37,185 nucleotides of DNA, from NCBI GenBank assembly GCA_025999275.1, contig AP024680.1, positions 382,393 through 419,577 of the forward strand, written 5' to 3'. This document shows, piece by piece, positions 22,620-30,403 of the stretch (positions are counted from its first letter, which is position 1; each line of letters begins with the position of its first letter). The notes beneath the pieces are model-generated. The model was given only the letters and a program-made list of their open reading frames with translations. It was not told the origin of the DNA and ran no database searches. Source of the DNA: Patescibacteria group bacterium. GTDB lineage: Bacteria; Patescibacteriota; Microgenomatia; UBA8517. The position numbers were made by a program, and so were the translations under genes.

Positions 22620-25111
22620 AAAACAAAGTCCTTTCGATCGTAATTGTTAATTACAACACCTGTGATTTAACGCTTAAGTGTCTTTATTCTATCTTGGCAG
22701 ATAAAACAATACCTCCTTATGAGATTATATTGATAGACAATGCTTCAACAGATGGGTCAATTGATCGATTTAATAGGTTGAATTGGAAAAATTTGATAAT
22801 TTTGTCAAACAAAGAGAATCTTGGTTTTTCCAAGGCGGTTAATCAAGGAATAAAAGTAGCTAAGGGTAGATACATTCTTCTTTTGAATTCTGATACAGAG
22901 GTTCCTAAGGGATCCATTAAAAAAATGTTGGATTTTGCTAGCAAGAATCCTGATGCTGGAGTAATTGCTCCCAAGCTTGTCTATGGGGATGGTAAGATTC
23001 AACCTTCTGCATTTCACCTACCGACAGTTTGGGGTGCTATAAAAGAATTTTGGCTTGGGATTGGAGGTAGTTATGGACAATATATTCCAGATAGCAAAGT
23101 TCCTATTGCTGTTGATGCAGTGGTGGGAGCTTGTTTTTTGATTACACCCAAAGCTTTAAAAAAGGTTGGTTTTTTTGATGAGCGATATTTTATGTATTTT
23201 GAAGATTTAGATTATTGCCGCAGAGTTAAAAAGATGGGTCTTAAGGTTTATTATTTACCCAATGTTAGGATTGTTCATCTTCATGGTCAGAGTGGAAAGA
23301 AGTTGGCGGATGAAAGAAATCAATGGAAAAGACTGATTCCATCAAGTAAAATTTATCATGGTGTTATAAAACATTTTTTAATTAGTTTTATTATTTGGGC
23401 AAGAAATAAGTTAAAAATGAAAATATTTAAACCTCGTTATTTTGATGTTTTTGTGGTTGTTTTGTTTTCTATTTTGTCTGGGCGGTATCTTTTAAAGTCG
23501 GGCTATTTCCCTATTCATGATGATATTCAAGCCTTCAGGCTTTTGGAGATGGATAAATGTATTAAAGATTGGCAAATTCCTTGCCGCTGGGTTCCTGATA
23601 TGGGTTATGGTTATGGGTATCCTCAGTTCAACTACTACGCTCCTTTACCGTATTACATTATGGAGTTTTTTCATCTTTTGGGTTTTAGTTTTTTGGATAG
23701 TACAAAGATTGGTTTTGGGTTAAGTACAGTTGTTGCGGGTTTAGGCATGTATCTTTTGTCTAAGACTTTTTTTGGAAGGTGGGGAGGTTTATTGAGTGCC
23801 CTATTTTATATTTGGGCTCCGTATCGGGCAGTTAATATGTTTGTGCGGGGAGCAATGGGTGAATTATGGGGTATGGCCTTTTTGCCTTTTGCTTTTTGGT
23901 CTGCCAAAAATATAGTTATTAAGAAAGATAAATTTTCCTCTTTGTGGTTAGCTTTAAGTATTTTTGGTATATTTACTTCCCATAATGTTACAGCTTTAAT
24001 TTTTGTTCCTTTTTTTACTATTTGGGTACTTTTTCTTTCTCTTAGTAGTCAGAGTAAAACATTTTTATCTAATGTGATTAACTTATTTCTGCCTTCATTT
24101 TTAGGTCTGTTAATGTCTTCCTTTTTCACCTTACCAGCTATTTTAGAGAAAAAATATGCTCATATAGAAACGATGTTTATGGGTTATTTTAATTATCTTG
24201 CTCATTTTGTTGGGTTGGGTCAGCTTCTTTTTTCCAGAAAATTTGGCTATGGGGCTTCTGTCTGGGGACCAGATGATGAGATGCTTCTTTCGGTGGGTTT
24301 ACTTCATTGGATCGTTCCTACTCTTGTATTTATACTTTTTATCTTCTCAACTAAAAAGGTGGTTAAAAATTCTAGAAGTGAAATTGTTCTGTTTTTTATT
24401 CTTGGGATTATTTCCTTATTTTTAATACACCCGAGGTCGGTTTTTATCTGGAAGATAATTCCCGCACTTTCTTATTTGCAATTTCCTTGGAGGTTCTTGT
24501 CGACTGCTAGTTTTTTCTTTTCTTTTGTTGCAGGTGGATTGGCTACTATTCTTTTGTCAACTTCAAAGAAGATTTTCTATACAGTTTTATCTTTAGTCTC
24601 TCTTTTGCTTATATCTTTTAACATTTCTTATTTTAAGCCTGAGAAAATATTGGATATCACGGATAGAGACAAATTTACTGGTCAATCGTGGGAGAAGCAA
24701 TTGACAATTAGCATTTTTGATTATTTACCTGTATCTGCGAAGCTCCCTCCAAACGAGAAGGCTCCAAATGAGCCAAGATTTTTGTCGGGAGAAGGAAAAG
24801 TTTTGGATGGTAAAAGAGGAACAAACTGGCAGAATTGGAAAATAGATGTGATAAGTGATGAGGCTAAAGTTGTTTTTCCAATTTACAATTATCCAGTTTG
24901 GAAAGCAATAGTTAATGGTAAGCAGGTAAAAATTTTTGAAAGTGGTGATTTGGGGTTGGTAACAATCTCAGTCTCGAAAGGTGAGTTGGATGTTAGTTTG
25001 AAACTAGAAGACACCTTGATTAGAAGGTTGTCTAATTATATTAGTCTGCTTTCATTTTTGCTTGTTCTGTTTTTGATTTTTGTTAATAGATATAATCTAA
25101 ATAAGAAATGA
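22616..25111 (+). CDS. Fusion of WbbL-like GT2 and YfhO/PTPS-related membrane module
   Basis: An 831-residue fusion. Residues 1-265 form a GT2 domain: SIVIVNYNTCDLTLKCL, IDNASTDGS, LLLNSDTEVP with NSD at 91-93, and DERYFMYFEDLDYCRRVKK. From about residue 280 a multi-pass module follows, with FPIHDDIQAFRLLEM in its first loop, IPCRWVPDMGYGYGYPQFNY, APYRAVNMFVRG, and SHN. Near the C-terminus there is an external segment with YNYPVWKAIVNGK and a last helix. The membrane module is homologous to the N-half of the protein at 9370. The arrangement suggests one chain that first adds a sugar inside, then acts on the exported lipid-linked product outside; this is inferred. Confidence 0.88.
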   Translation: MKNKVLSIVIVNYNTCDLTLKCLYSILADKTIPPYEIILIDNASTDGSIDRFNRLNWKNLIILSNKENLGFSKAVNQGIKVAKGRYILLLNSDTEVPKGSIKKMLDFASKNPDAGVIAPKLVYGDGKIQPSAFHLPTVWGAIKEFWLGIGGSYGQYIPDSKVPIAVDAVVGACFLITPKALKKVGFFDERYFMYFEDLDYCRRVKKMGLKVYYLPNVRIVHLHGQSGKKLADERNQWKRLIPSSKIYHGVIKHFLISFIIWARNKLKMKIFKPRYFDVFVVVLFSILSGRYLLKSGYFPIHDDIQAFRLLEMDKCIKDWQIPCRWVPDMGYGYGYPQFNYYAPLPYYIMEFFHLLGFSFLDSTKIGFGLSTVVAGLGMYLLSKTFFGRWGGLLSALFYIWAPYRAVNMFVRGAMGELWGMAFLPFAFWSAKNIVIKKDKFSSLWLALSIFGIFTSHNVTALIFVPFFTIWVLFLSLSSQSKTFLSNVINLFLPSFLGLLMSSFFTLPAILEKKYAHIETMFMGYFNYLAHFVGLGQLLFSRKFGYGASVWGPDDEMLLSVGLLHWIVPTLVFILFIFSTKKVVKNSRSEIVLFFILGIISLFLIHPRSVFIWKIIPALSYLQFPWRFLSTASFFFSFVAGGLATILLSTSKKIFYTVLSLVSLLLISFNISYFKPEKILDITDRDKFTGQSWEKQLTISIFDYLPVSAKLPPNEKAPNEPRFLSGEGKVLDGKRGTNWQNWKIDVISDEAKVVFPIYNYPVWKAIVNGKQVKIFESGDLGLVTISVSKGELDVSLKLEDTLIRRLSNYISLLSFLLVLFLIFVNRYNLNKK

Positions 25112-26382
25112 AAAAAAGTACTTTTTTATTGATTCTTTTTTTAAGCATTGTTGTAAAATCTTTGTTAGCATTTTCTACTTTTCATCCTGATATTATGGCC
25201 TTTAATCTTGCTGGAAGGTTGGTTAGAGAGGGTAATATCTTTAATCTGTATGACTATATTGGTAATTTATCCGTAGATCATCCTTTGAGAAAAGTTTATC
25301 CTCCTGATGTTTTTATTTACCCTCCAGTTGTTTACCTCTTTTTTGGTTTTGTTTCGACCACTTTAACCAAAATTGTTCCTGGTAATGTAGTTGAGAATAT
25401 GATCTATAATCTTAACTCTGTTTTGGGAACAAGTCAGTTTAATTCGTTTTTGTTTCTCTTTAAGATTTCTTATCTACCTTTCGATTTGGGTATATCATTT
25501 CTACTATTTAGACTTTTTAAGAAATATAGGTACAAGCTACTGGCTTTTATTTTTTGGACTTTTAATCCGGTGGCGATATATGTAACTTATATGCAGGGTC
25601 AATTTGATATAATTCCTACTTTTTTTGTTGTATTGTCTTTGTATGTTCTTACCCAAAAACAATCTCTGTCTATAAGAAATATTTATTTAGCATCTTTTTG
25701 TTTAGGTTTGGGTGCTTCTTTAAAAGTTTATCCCTTGCTTTTTATATTACCTGTTGCTCTGCTAGCTTCCAAGTGGAGAGACAAGATTGGGGTTTTTGCT
25801 GTTGGTTTAGGAACATACCTTTTGACCTTACTGCCGTTTTTGGATTCAGTGAGTTTTAGAAGCTCTGCTTTAGTTGCAGGACACACTCTAAAAAGTTTTT
25901 ATGCTCAGATTCCTGTTTCAGGTGGCCAGTCGATAATCCTTTATTTAGCTTCAATAATCTTTGTTTATTTAGTTTTTTATTATCACAAGGTTGAAGCAGA
26001 CAGTATTTGGCAAAGATTTTTTGTTATTCTTCTGATCTTTTTTATTTTTACTCATTACCATCCTCAATGGTTTTTATGGCTTACTCCCTTTTTGATAATA
26101 GACTTGGTCAAATCGGATTTAGAGCATTGGCCATTGGTTTTTATTTCTTTATTTAGTTTTATTGTTCTTTTGTTTTTCTTTGATCCAAGCTTAACAATAG
26201 GCCTTTTTTTACCAGTCTACCCAGCTTTGGTTAATTCTCCGTCACTTTGGTCTATCCTTGGTCTACATCCCGATATAAATTTTCTTAGAAGTGTCTTTCA
26301 TACCCTTTTTGTTTCGGTGGCAATTTACTACTTTTATTTTTTGATGTTTTATGAAAAAGAAGTCAAGATTGGAGGCGATTAA
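25108..26382 (+). CDS. GT87/ArnT-like membrane glycosyltransferase, paralogue 1
   Basis: This 424-residue multi-pass protein has FHPDIMAFNLAGRLVREGN in the first external loop, where the Asp takes the usual GT-C catalytic place. VFIYPPVVYLFFG and FNPVAIYVTYMQGQFDIIP follow, then LGLGASLKVYPLLFILP. The YPPV and GQFD/LK-YPLL elements are typical of GT87-like (DUF2029) and ALG-type mannosyltransferases, so a polyprenyl-phosphate mannose donor is plausible. It is coupled to the fusion gene upstream by ATGA. The next gene is a diverged paralogue, so these two probably arose by tandem duplication. Confidence 0.82.
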   Translation: MKKSTFLLILFLSIVVKSLLAFSTFHPDIMAFNLAGRLVREGNIFNLYDYIGNLSVDHPLRKVYPPDVFIYPPVVYLFFGFVSTTLTKIVPGNVVENMIYNLNSVLGTSQFNSFLFLFKISYLPFDLGISFLLFRLFKKYRYKLLAFIFWTFNPVAIYVTYMQGQFDIIPTFFVVLSLYVLTQKQSLSIRNIYLASFCLGLGASLKVYPLLFILPVALLASKWRDKIGVFAVGLGTYLLTLLPFLDSVSFRSSALVAGHTLKSFYAQIPVSGGQSIILYLASIIFVYLVFYYHKVEADSIWQRFFVILLIFFIFTHYHPQWFLWLTPFLIIDLVKSDLEHWPLVFISLFSFIVLLFFFDPSLTIGLFLPVYPALVNSPSLWSILGLHPDINFLRSVFHTLFVSVAIYYFYFLMFYEKEVKIGGD

Positions 26383-26413
26383 CCTTATTTTATGAATGTT
26401 TTAGACATTTTTC

Positions 26414-26444
26414 TACTAAACAGGTTTCTTGATGTTTTTTAGTA
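26414..26444. repeat. Imperfect inverted repeat before a start codon
   Basis: TACTAAA (26414-26420) pairs with TTTAGTA (26438-26444) in the 68-bp gap before the ATG at 26451. The right arm also holds a possible -10 (TTTAGT, 26438-26443). The TACTAA/TTAGTA ends recall the outer parts of the 30-bp palindromes, but the centre is not conserved. Confidence 0.4.
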
Positions 26445-26450
26445 AAAGAC

Positions 26451-27674
26451 ATGAGTGATTTTTTTAGAATTCCAATTAAAAAGCATATTTTTATTTTGGC
26501 TATTTTGGCTAGAGTATTGGTTATGCCATTTTTATATCACCCTGATATCAAGATATATAACTTTCAATCTTCCTTTTTTGGCAGGGGTGTTATAAATATT
26601 TACAAGTTTCTAGATGAGAAAAAACAGGAGTTGCCGTACAAAGAAGAGTTTGTTTATCAGCCACTAGCCTATTTGTTTTTAGGTTCTTTTCAGTATTTAT
26701 TAAAGCCTTTTCTTGGAAATAGTTTTGAAAAATGGCTTTGGGATGCAAGTCAACAATCTATAGAATCAATTGGGGTATGCCGCTTTTATTTTTTGCTAAA
26801 GTTACCACTTCTTATTTTTGATATTTTAACTGCCTTTATTCTCGCCTCATTTTTTGTAAAGGAGGAGGATAAAAAAAGAGCTTTTTATCTTTGGATTTTG
26901 AATCCCTTTTCAATTTTCATTATTTATGCCTATTCAGGATTTGATGTGATTGTTTCTTTTATTGTTCTTGCTGCCTTATTTTTTGCCAGGAAAGGCAATC
27001 TTGTTTTATCTGCTTTACTTTTGGTCTTGGGTTCTCTTTTTAAAGCATACCCACTTCTATTTTTGCCTTTGATTATTCTTAAGGGTGAGAGTTTAAAAGA
27101 GATTTTAAATATGATTTTGATGGTGGTATTTGTTTTGATGTTTGTATTGGTTCCTTTTTCTTCATTTTCCTTTGTAAGTAGCGCTTTAAATTCTGGTTTA
27201 ATGAATAGAATTTTGACTCCAGTGATTGATCTTGGTTTTGGAGTAAAGATAATTGTTCCTGTTCTTTTACTCATTTTTATTTATGTAGACTCAAGATATA
27301 AAAGCAAGGACACATTGATAGAATATTTTTTCTTAGTATCGGTTTTTATTCTTAGTTTTATACATTTTCATATCCAATGGTTGATTTGGGTATTGCCTTT
27401 ATTTGTTCTTGTTTGGGTTAGAAGAAGTTTTGATAAGCTCTTGGTCTTATCTTGGTTGCTTTTTGTCTTTGCTACTCCTTTTCTTTATGATGATAAACAA
27501 ATGACAGTATCTTTATTTTCTTCCTTTTCTTACTATTTTAATTTAATTCCTTATCCTTTTGTTGTTGTGCAAAGGTTTTATGACCCTTATTATTTGCAAT
27601 CTTTGTTGCAAACAGCAGCTTCCTCTTTGGCTATATTTTTATTATGGAAAAATATAAATACTATAAAGAATTAA
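26451..27674 (+). CDS. GT87/ArnT-like membrane glycosyltransferase, paralogue 2
   Basis: The 407-residue protein has the same plan as the gene at 25108: YHPDIKIYNFQSSFFGRGVI in loop 1, FVYQPLAYLFLG, then LNPFSIFIIYAYSGFDVIV and LGSLFKAYPLLFLPL. Sequence identity looks modest, but the motif order and spacing agree (HPDI, P-x-x-Y, S/GxFDV, LK/FKxYPLLF). It should be a polyprenyl-phosphate-sugar-using enzyme acting outside the cytoplasm. A 68-bp gap with an inverted repeat separates it from its paralogue. Its 3' end overlaps the following gene by 31 bp. Confidence 0.8.
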   Translation: MSDFFRIPIKKHIFILAILARVLVMPFLYHPDIKIYNFQSSFFGRGVINIYKFLDEKKQELPYKEEFVYQPLAYLFLGSFQYLLKPFLGNSFEKWLWDASQQSIESIGVCRFYFLLKLPLLIFDILTAFILASFFVKEEDKKRAFYLWILNPFSIFIIYAYSGFDVIVSFIVLAALFFARKGNLVLSALLLVLGSLFKAYPLLFLPLIILKGESLKEILNMILMVVFVLMFVLVPFSSFSFVSSALNSGLMNRILTPVIDLGFGVKIIVPVLLLIFIYVDSRYKSKDTLIEYFFLVSVFILSFIHFHIQWLIWVLPLFVLVWVRRSFDKLLVLSWLLFVFATPFLYDDKQMTVSLFSSFSYYFNLIPYPFVVVQRFYDPYYLQSLLQTAASSLAIFLLWKNINTIKN

Positions 27675-28321
27675 GAATTATTTTGTTTCTGTTAACCATT
27701 TTTTTAGTGATTATATTTTTGACACCTTTTGTTTTCTCTTTGTTTTTAAAAAGAATTCCTTATCAATTTCAACCACCCTTTCTTGGGAGCGAAAAGTTGT
27801 ATAGCAATGTTGTTTTTTCTCAGCATTTTGTTTCTCCCAAGGAAAACCTATCTGCAATAGGACTTAGTATAAGAAATTTTAACCTACAAAGTAAGGGGGA
27901 TATTTTTCTTGAAGTTTTTCTAGATGGTAGGAAAATAAGGGAGTCTGTGGTAAAAAGCGGCTCGATTAAAGATGGAGACTTGGTTATTTTTACTTTTGAA
28001 AAGATTCCTGATTCTTTTGGTAAGAATTTCGTTTTTAAACTAAGGGCCCCTGATACAGATAAGGCTAAGGCTTATGAGGTATACACTACCAATATGCCTC
28101 AATCTTTCGTTTCAGATTTTTACATAAACGACTCTTTAATGGATAAAACAATTTCTTTTATGATCTACACTGCACCTCAAAATAGACTGGTCTTGGCTAT
28201 AGAGATCTATAAGTATTGGTTTTCAAGACTTTATAAAGACACTGTTTTCTTTTACTTTTATTCTTCTTTAATATTGGTTTTGATAGGGTTGGCGGCTTAT
28301 TTTTATAAAAAGGAAAAATAG
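27644..28321 (+). CDS. Membrane-anchored external beta-rich protein, unknown function
   Basis: The 225-residue product has one helix at each end (about 12-33 and 200-218). Between them are about 165 residues that look like a beta sandwich (LGSEKLYSNVVFSQ, GDIFLEVFLDGRKIRESV, NFVFKLRAPDTD). The middle should lie outside the cytoplasm. I do not recognise it as an enzyme. Such carbohydrate-binding-like jelly-roll domains often occur as add-ons of GT-C proteins, so this could be an accessory subunit of the enzyme encoded just before it, with which it overlaps by 31 bp. It converges with the minus-strand gene at 28325 across a 3-bp gap. Confidence 0.65.
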   Translation: MEKYKYYKELRIILFLLTIFLVIIFLTPFVFSLFLKRIPYQFQPPFLGSEKLYSNVVFSQHFVSPKENLSAIGLSIRNFNLQSKGDIFLEVFLDGRKIRESVVKSGSIKDGDLVIFTFEKIPDSFGKNFVFKLRAPDTDKAKAYEVYTTNMPQSFVSDFYINDSLMDKTISFMIYTAPQNRLVLAIEIYKYWFSRLYKDTVFFYFYSSLILVLIGLAAYFYKKEK

Positions 28322-28324
28322 TTT

Positions 28325-30307
28325 TTATTGTTTTAGAGTCCAGATTTCAGTTTCTTCGTTGTCAAAAACTTTTTCAAGTATTTCGTAGGGTAATTCTATG
28401 TTTTCTTTTAATTTTTTTGGTAGGTATATATAGTCTATACTGTTTTCTTTAATTAGTTTCTTAAAAATATTTTGATTACTTGTTTTGAATATTTCTTCTT
28501 GTACTTTTTTTCTGGTGTTTATATCGTACCCCATGATATCCATTTGTTCGTAATCAGCAAAAAATGCTTTTCTTTCTGATAGTGCTGATATATAAGATGT
28601 ATCAAACCATGCCCATATATCAGGTGTGGCTTGATTTTTGAATTTTGAATAGGGATCAAAAGGAGGTGATATAATAACTGAATTTTTGGGGGTGTTGTTT
28701 TTGATAAATTCCAAAGCTTCTATCTCATATTTTGATATTTTGGCAAGGGGTGGTTTTGAATAGAATTCGCAAATTAGGGCAATCTGTGTGGGAACGGATA
28801 TAGTTATGATTATTAACGGTATTAGTATCTTTATCCACTTGTTTTTGAGATCTTTTATTAATTGAAAAAGCGAGACACCCGCTATTATTCCCAAGATCAA
28901 TAGAAAATATTGTAATGTTTGTATAGTGTTGCCAGCAACTCCTTTTTGAATAAAAATTAAAGGGAAGGCAAATGATATCATAGATATGGTTATCAAGCTT
29001 ATATTTAATGGTCCTGATATTATTTTTTTTCTTTCTTTAATGAGCCAATAGAAGGCCAGTATTCTTGTCCCAAGGTTGCCAATTAGGAAAATCAGGAAGC
29101 TTTGTATTTCTATTTGAGCTACTCTTAAGAAATTTTTTTCGTAAAGATAGGTTTGTCTTCTTAGCTCCCAGTCAATTAGGTTTAGCCTTGATGGTTCGAC
29201 AACCATTGTTCTTATATACCACCAGGGTTTTAAGATTAGAAATGACTTGGATTTAAAAGGATTTGAAACACTTAAACTATAGAGCGCTAATGAAACCAGG
29301 ATTGTTATAAGTGTTAGGAGAGTAAAATTATAGTTCTTTTCTTTTACCGCTGTGTATAAAGATAAGATTATTAGCGATCCTGTTATAGGGACCCACGCAT
29401 ATATTTTTATTAAGGGTAGGGAAGTTGTTAATAATGCAATAAATATAAGCCATATTATTTCTCTTTTTTTAAAATATTTAACAATTGATAACAAAATTGA
29501 AAGAATGATTATTAAAGCCAAAGCTTGCGGAGGATTGCCGGATAGACTTTGTATTTGAGAACTCCAAAAGATGCTTTCGCCTCCTATGGTTTTGTTTTTT
29601 ATAAATGTCACTATATAACCAAAACTGCCTGCAAAATAGGTGAAAAACATGGCTCCTATGCCGCCCCAATATGATTTAGAAAGTGTTTTTCCTAAGAAGT
29701 ATGCCAATAAACCTAGGGTTATTGAATATAAGAGGGGGAAGAATCTGAAGTAAAGATCAATTTTTGAAATTTTAAATAAATGATTTATGTCTGATGGAGC
29801 TAGGTCTGAAAGAAAATGGTAGTTTTTAAGTTTTTCTCCGGCGTAATCTGGGTTTTGGGGGGGGAATTCTTTTTGCAATTCGTTCATTAAAGCTATATGC
29901 CAAGTACCGTCGTGCCCGTTTGCGCTAAAGAAGATAAGATCCCCGTTTTTGTTTTTGGTTCCGCTTGGGGCAATAATTAACAACTGTCCAACAACTCCAA
30001 TTATAAGTATTGCTGAGAAGATTGATATTTTTTTGTTGTCCTTTTTTATCTTTGGTAATTTTATGCCCTTTTTTATTAAAAAAAAGAAAGCTGATATAAC
30101 ATAAATTATAGTTAGGTTTGGTTTGCCCAGATAATGAAGTATTAAACTAATTATGCTGTAAAGGCATATTCCTACTGTAAGAGATATAAATAAATCTTCT
30201 GTTTTTATTTTTTTAATTCCCCCTATTTTTAATAAAGATAGACCCGGAATAAGGAAGAAAAATAAAGAAATTAAAAAAAACAAAAAAAGTTGAATTAATG
30301 GTGTCAT
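28325..30307 (-). CDS. GT-C-like membrane protein of the GHDGxWH family, paralogue 2
   Basis: A 660-residue multi-pass protein. An N-terminal region of several helices (about 1-115), missing from paralogue 1 at 16242, is followed by the shared part: SANGHDGTWHIALMNELQK, NPDYAGEKLKNYHFLSDLA, SFGYIVTFIKNKTIGGESIFW, GNLGTRILAFYW and a C-terminal external domain. It is probably a GT-C glycosyltransferase, though no named family was recognised. Compared with the plus-strand paralogue it is rich in Ile, Lys, Asn, Pro and poor in Val, as expected if mutation differs between strands. It is transcribed alone, against all neighbours. Confidence 0.8.
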   Translation of the reverse strand: MTPLIQLFLFFLISLFFFLIPGLSLLKIGGIKKIKTEDLFISLTVGICLYSIISLILHYLGKPNLTIIYVISAFFFLIKKGIKLPKIKKDNKKISIFSAILIIGVVGQLLIIAPSGTKNKNGDLIFFSANGHDGTWHIALMNELQKEFPPQNPDYAGEKLKNYHFLSDLAPSDINHLFKISKIDLYFRFFPLLYSITLGLLAYFLGKTLSKSYWGGIGAMFFTYFAGSFGYIVTFIKNKTIGGESIFWSSQIQSLSGNPPQALALIIILSILLSIVKYFKKREIIWLIFIALLTTSLPLIKIYAWVPITGSLIILSLYTAVKEKNYNFTLLTLITILVSLALYSLSVSNPFKSKSFLILKPWWYIRTMVVEPSRLNLIDWELRRQTYLYEKNFLRVAQIEIQSFLIFLIGNLGTRILAFYWLIKERKKIISGPLNISLITISMISFAFPLIFIQKGVAGNTIQTLQYFLLILGIIAGVSLFQLIKDLKNKWIKILIPLIIITISVPTQIALICEFYSKPPLAKISKYEIEALEFIKNNTPKNSVIISPPFDPYSKFKNQATPDIWAWFDTSYISALSERKAFFADYEQMDIMGYDINTRKKVQEEIFKTSNQNIFKKLIKENSIDYIYLPKKLKENIELPYEILEKVFDNEETEIWTLKQ

Positions 30308-30325
30308 TTAAATGTAACTAAGGTT

Positions 30326-30331
30326 ATTATA
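30326..30331 (-). promoter_or_regulatory. Predicted -10 box of minus-strand gene
   Basis: TATAAT on the minus strand, giving a leader of about 12 nt before the ATG at 30307. A plus-strand TATACT (30330-30335) overlaps it and may serve the gene at 30404, so this looks like a compact divergent promoter. Confidence 0.4.
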
Positions 30332-30403
30332 TACTATAACTGTTTGTTTAGCGCTTGCTTGAGGAAGATTAATTTTATTTTATTTTATTTGGACCTGTTA
30401 ATT

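Noticed and set aside
26930-27274. 114-residue open frame on the minus strand
   Set aside because: Antisense to the GT-C gene at 26451 and without any recognisable motif.
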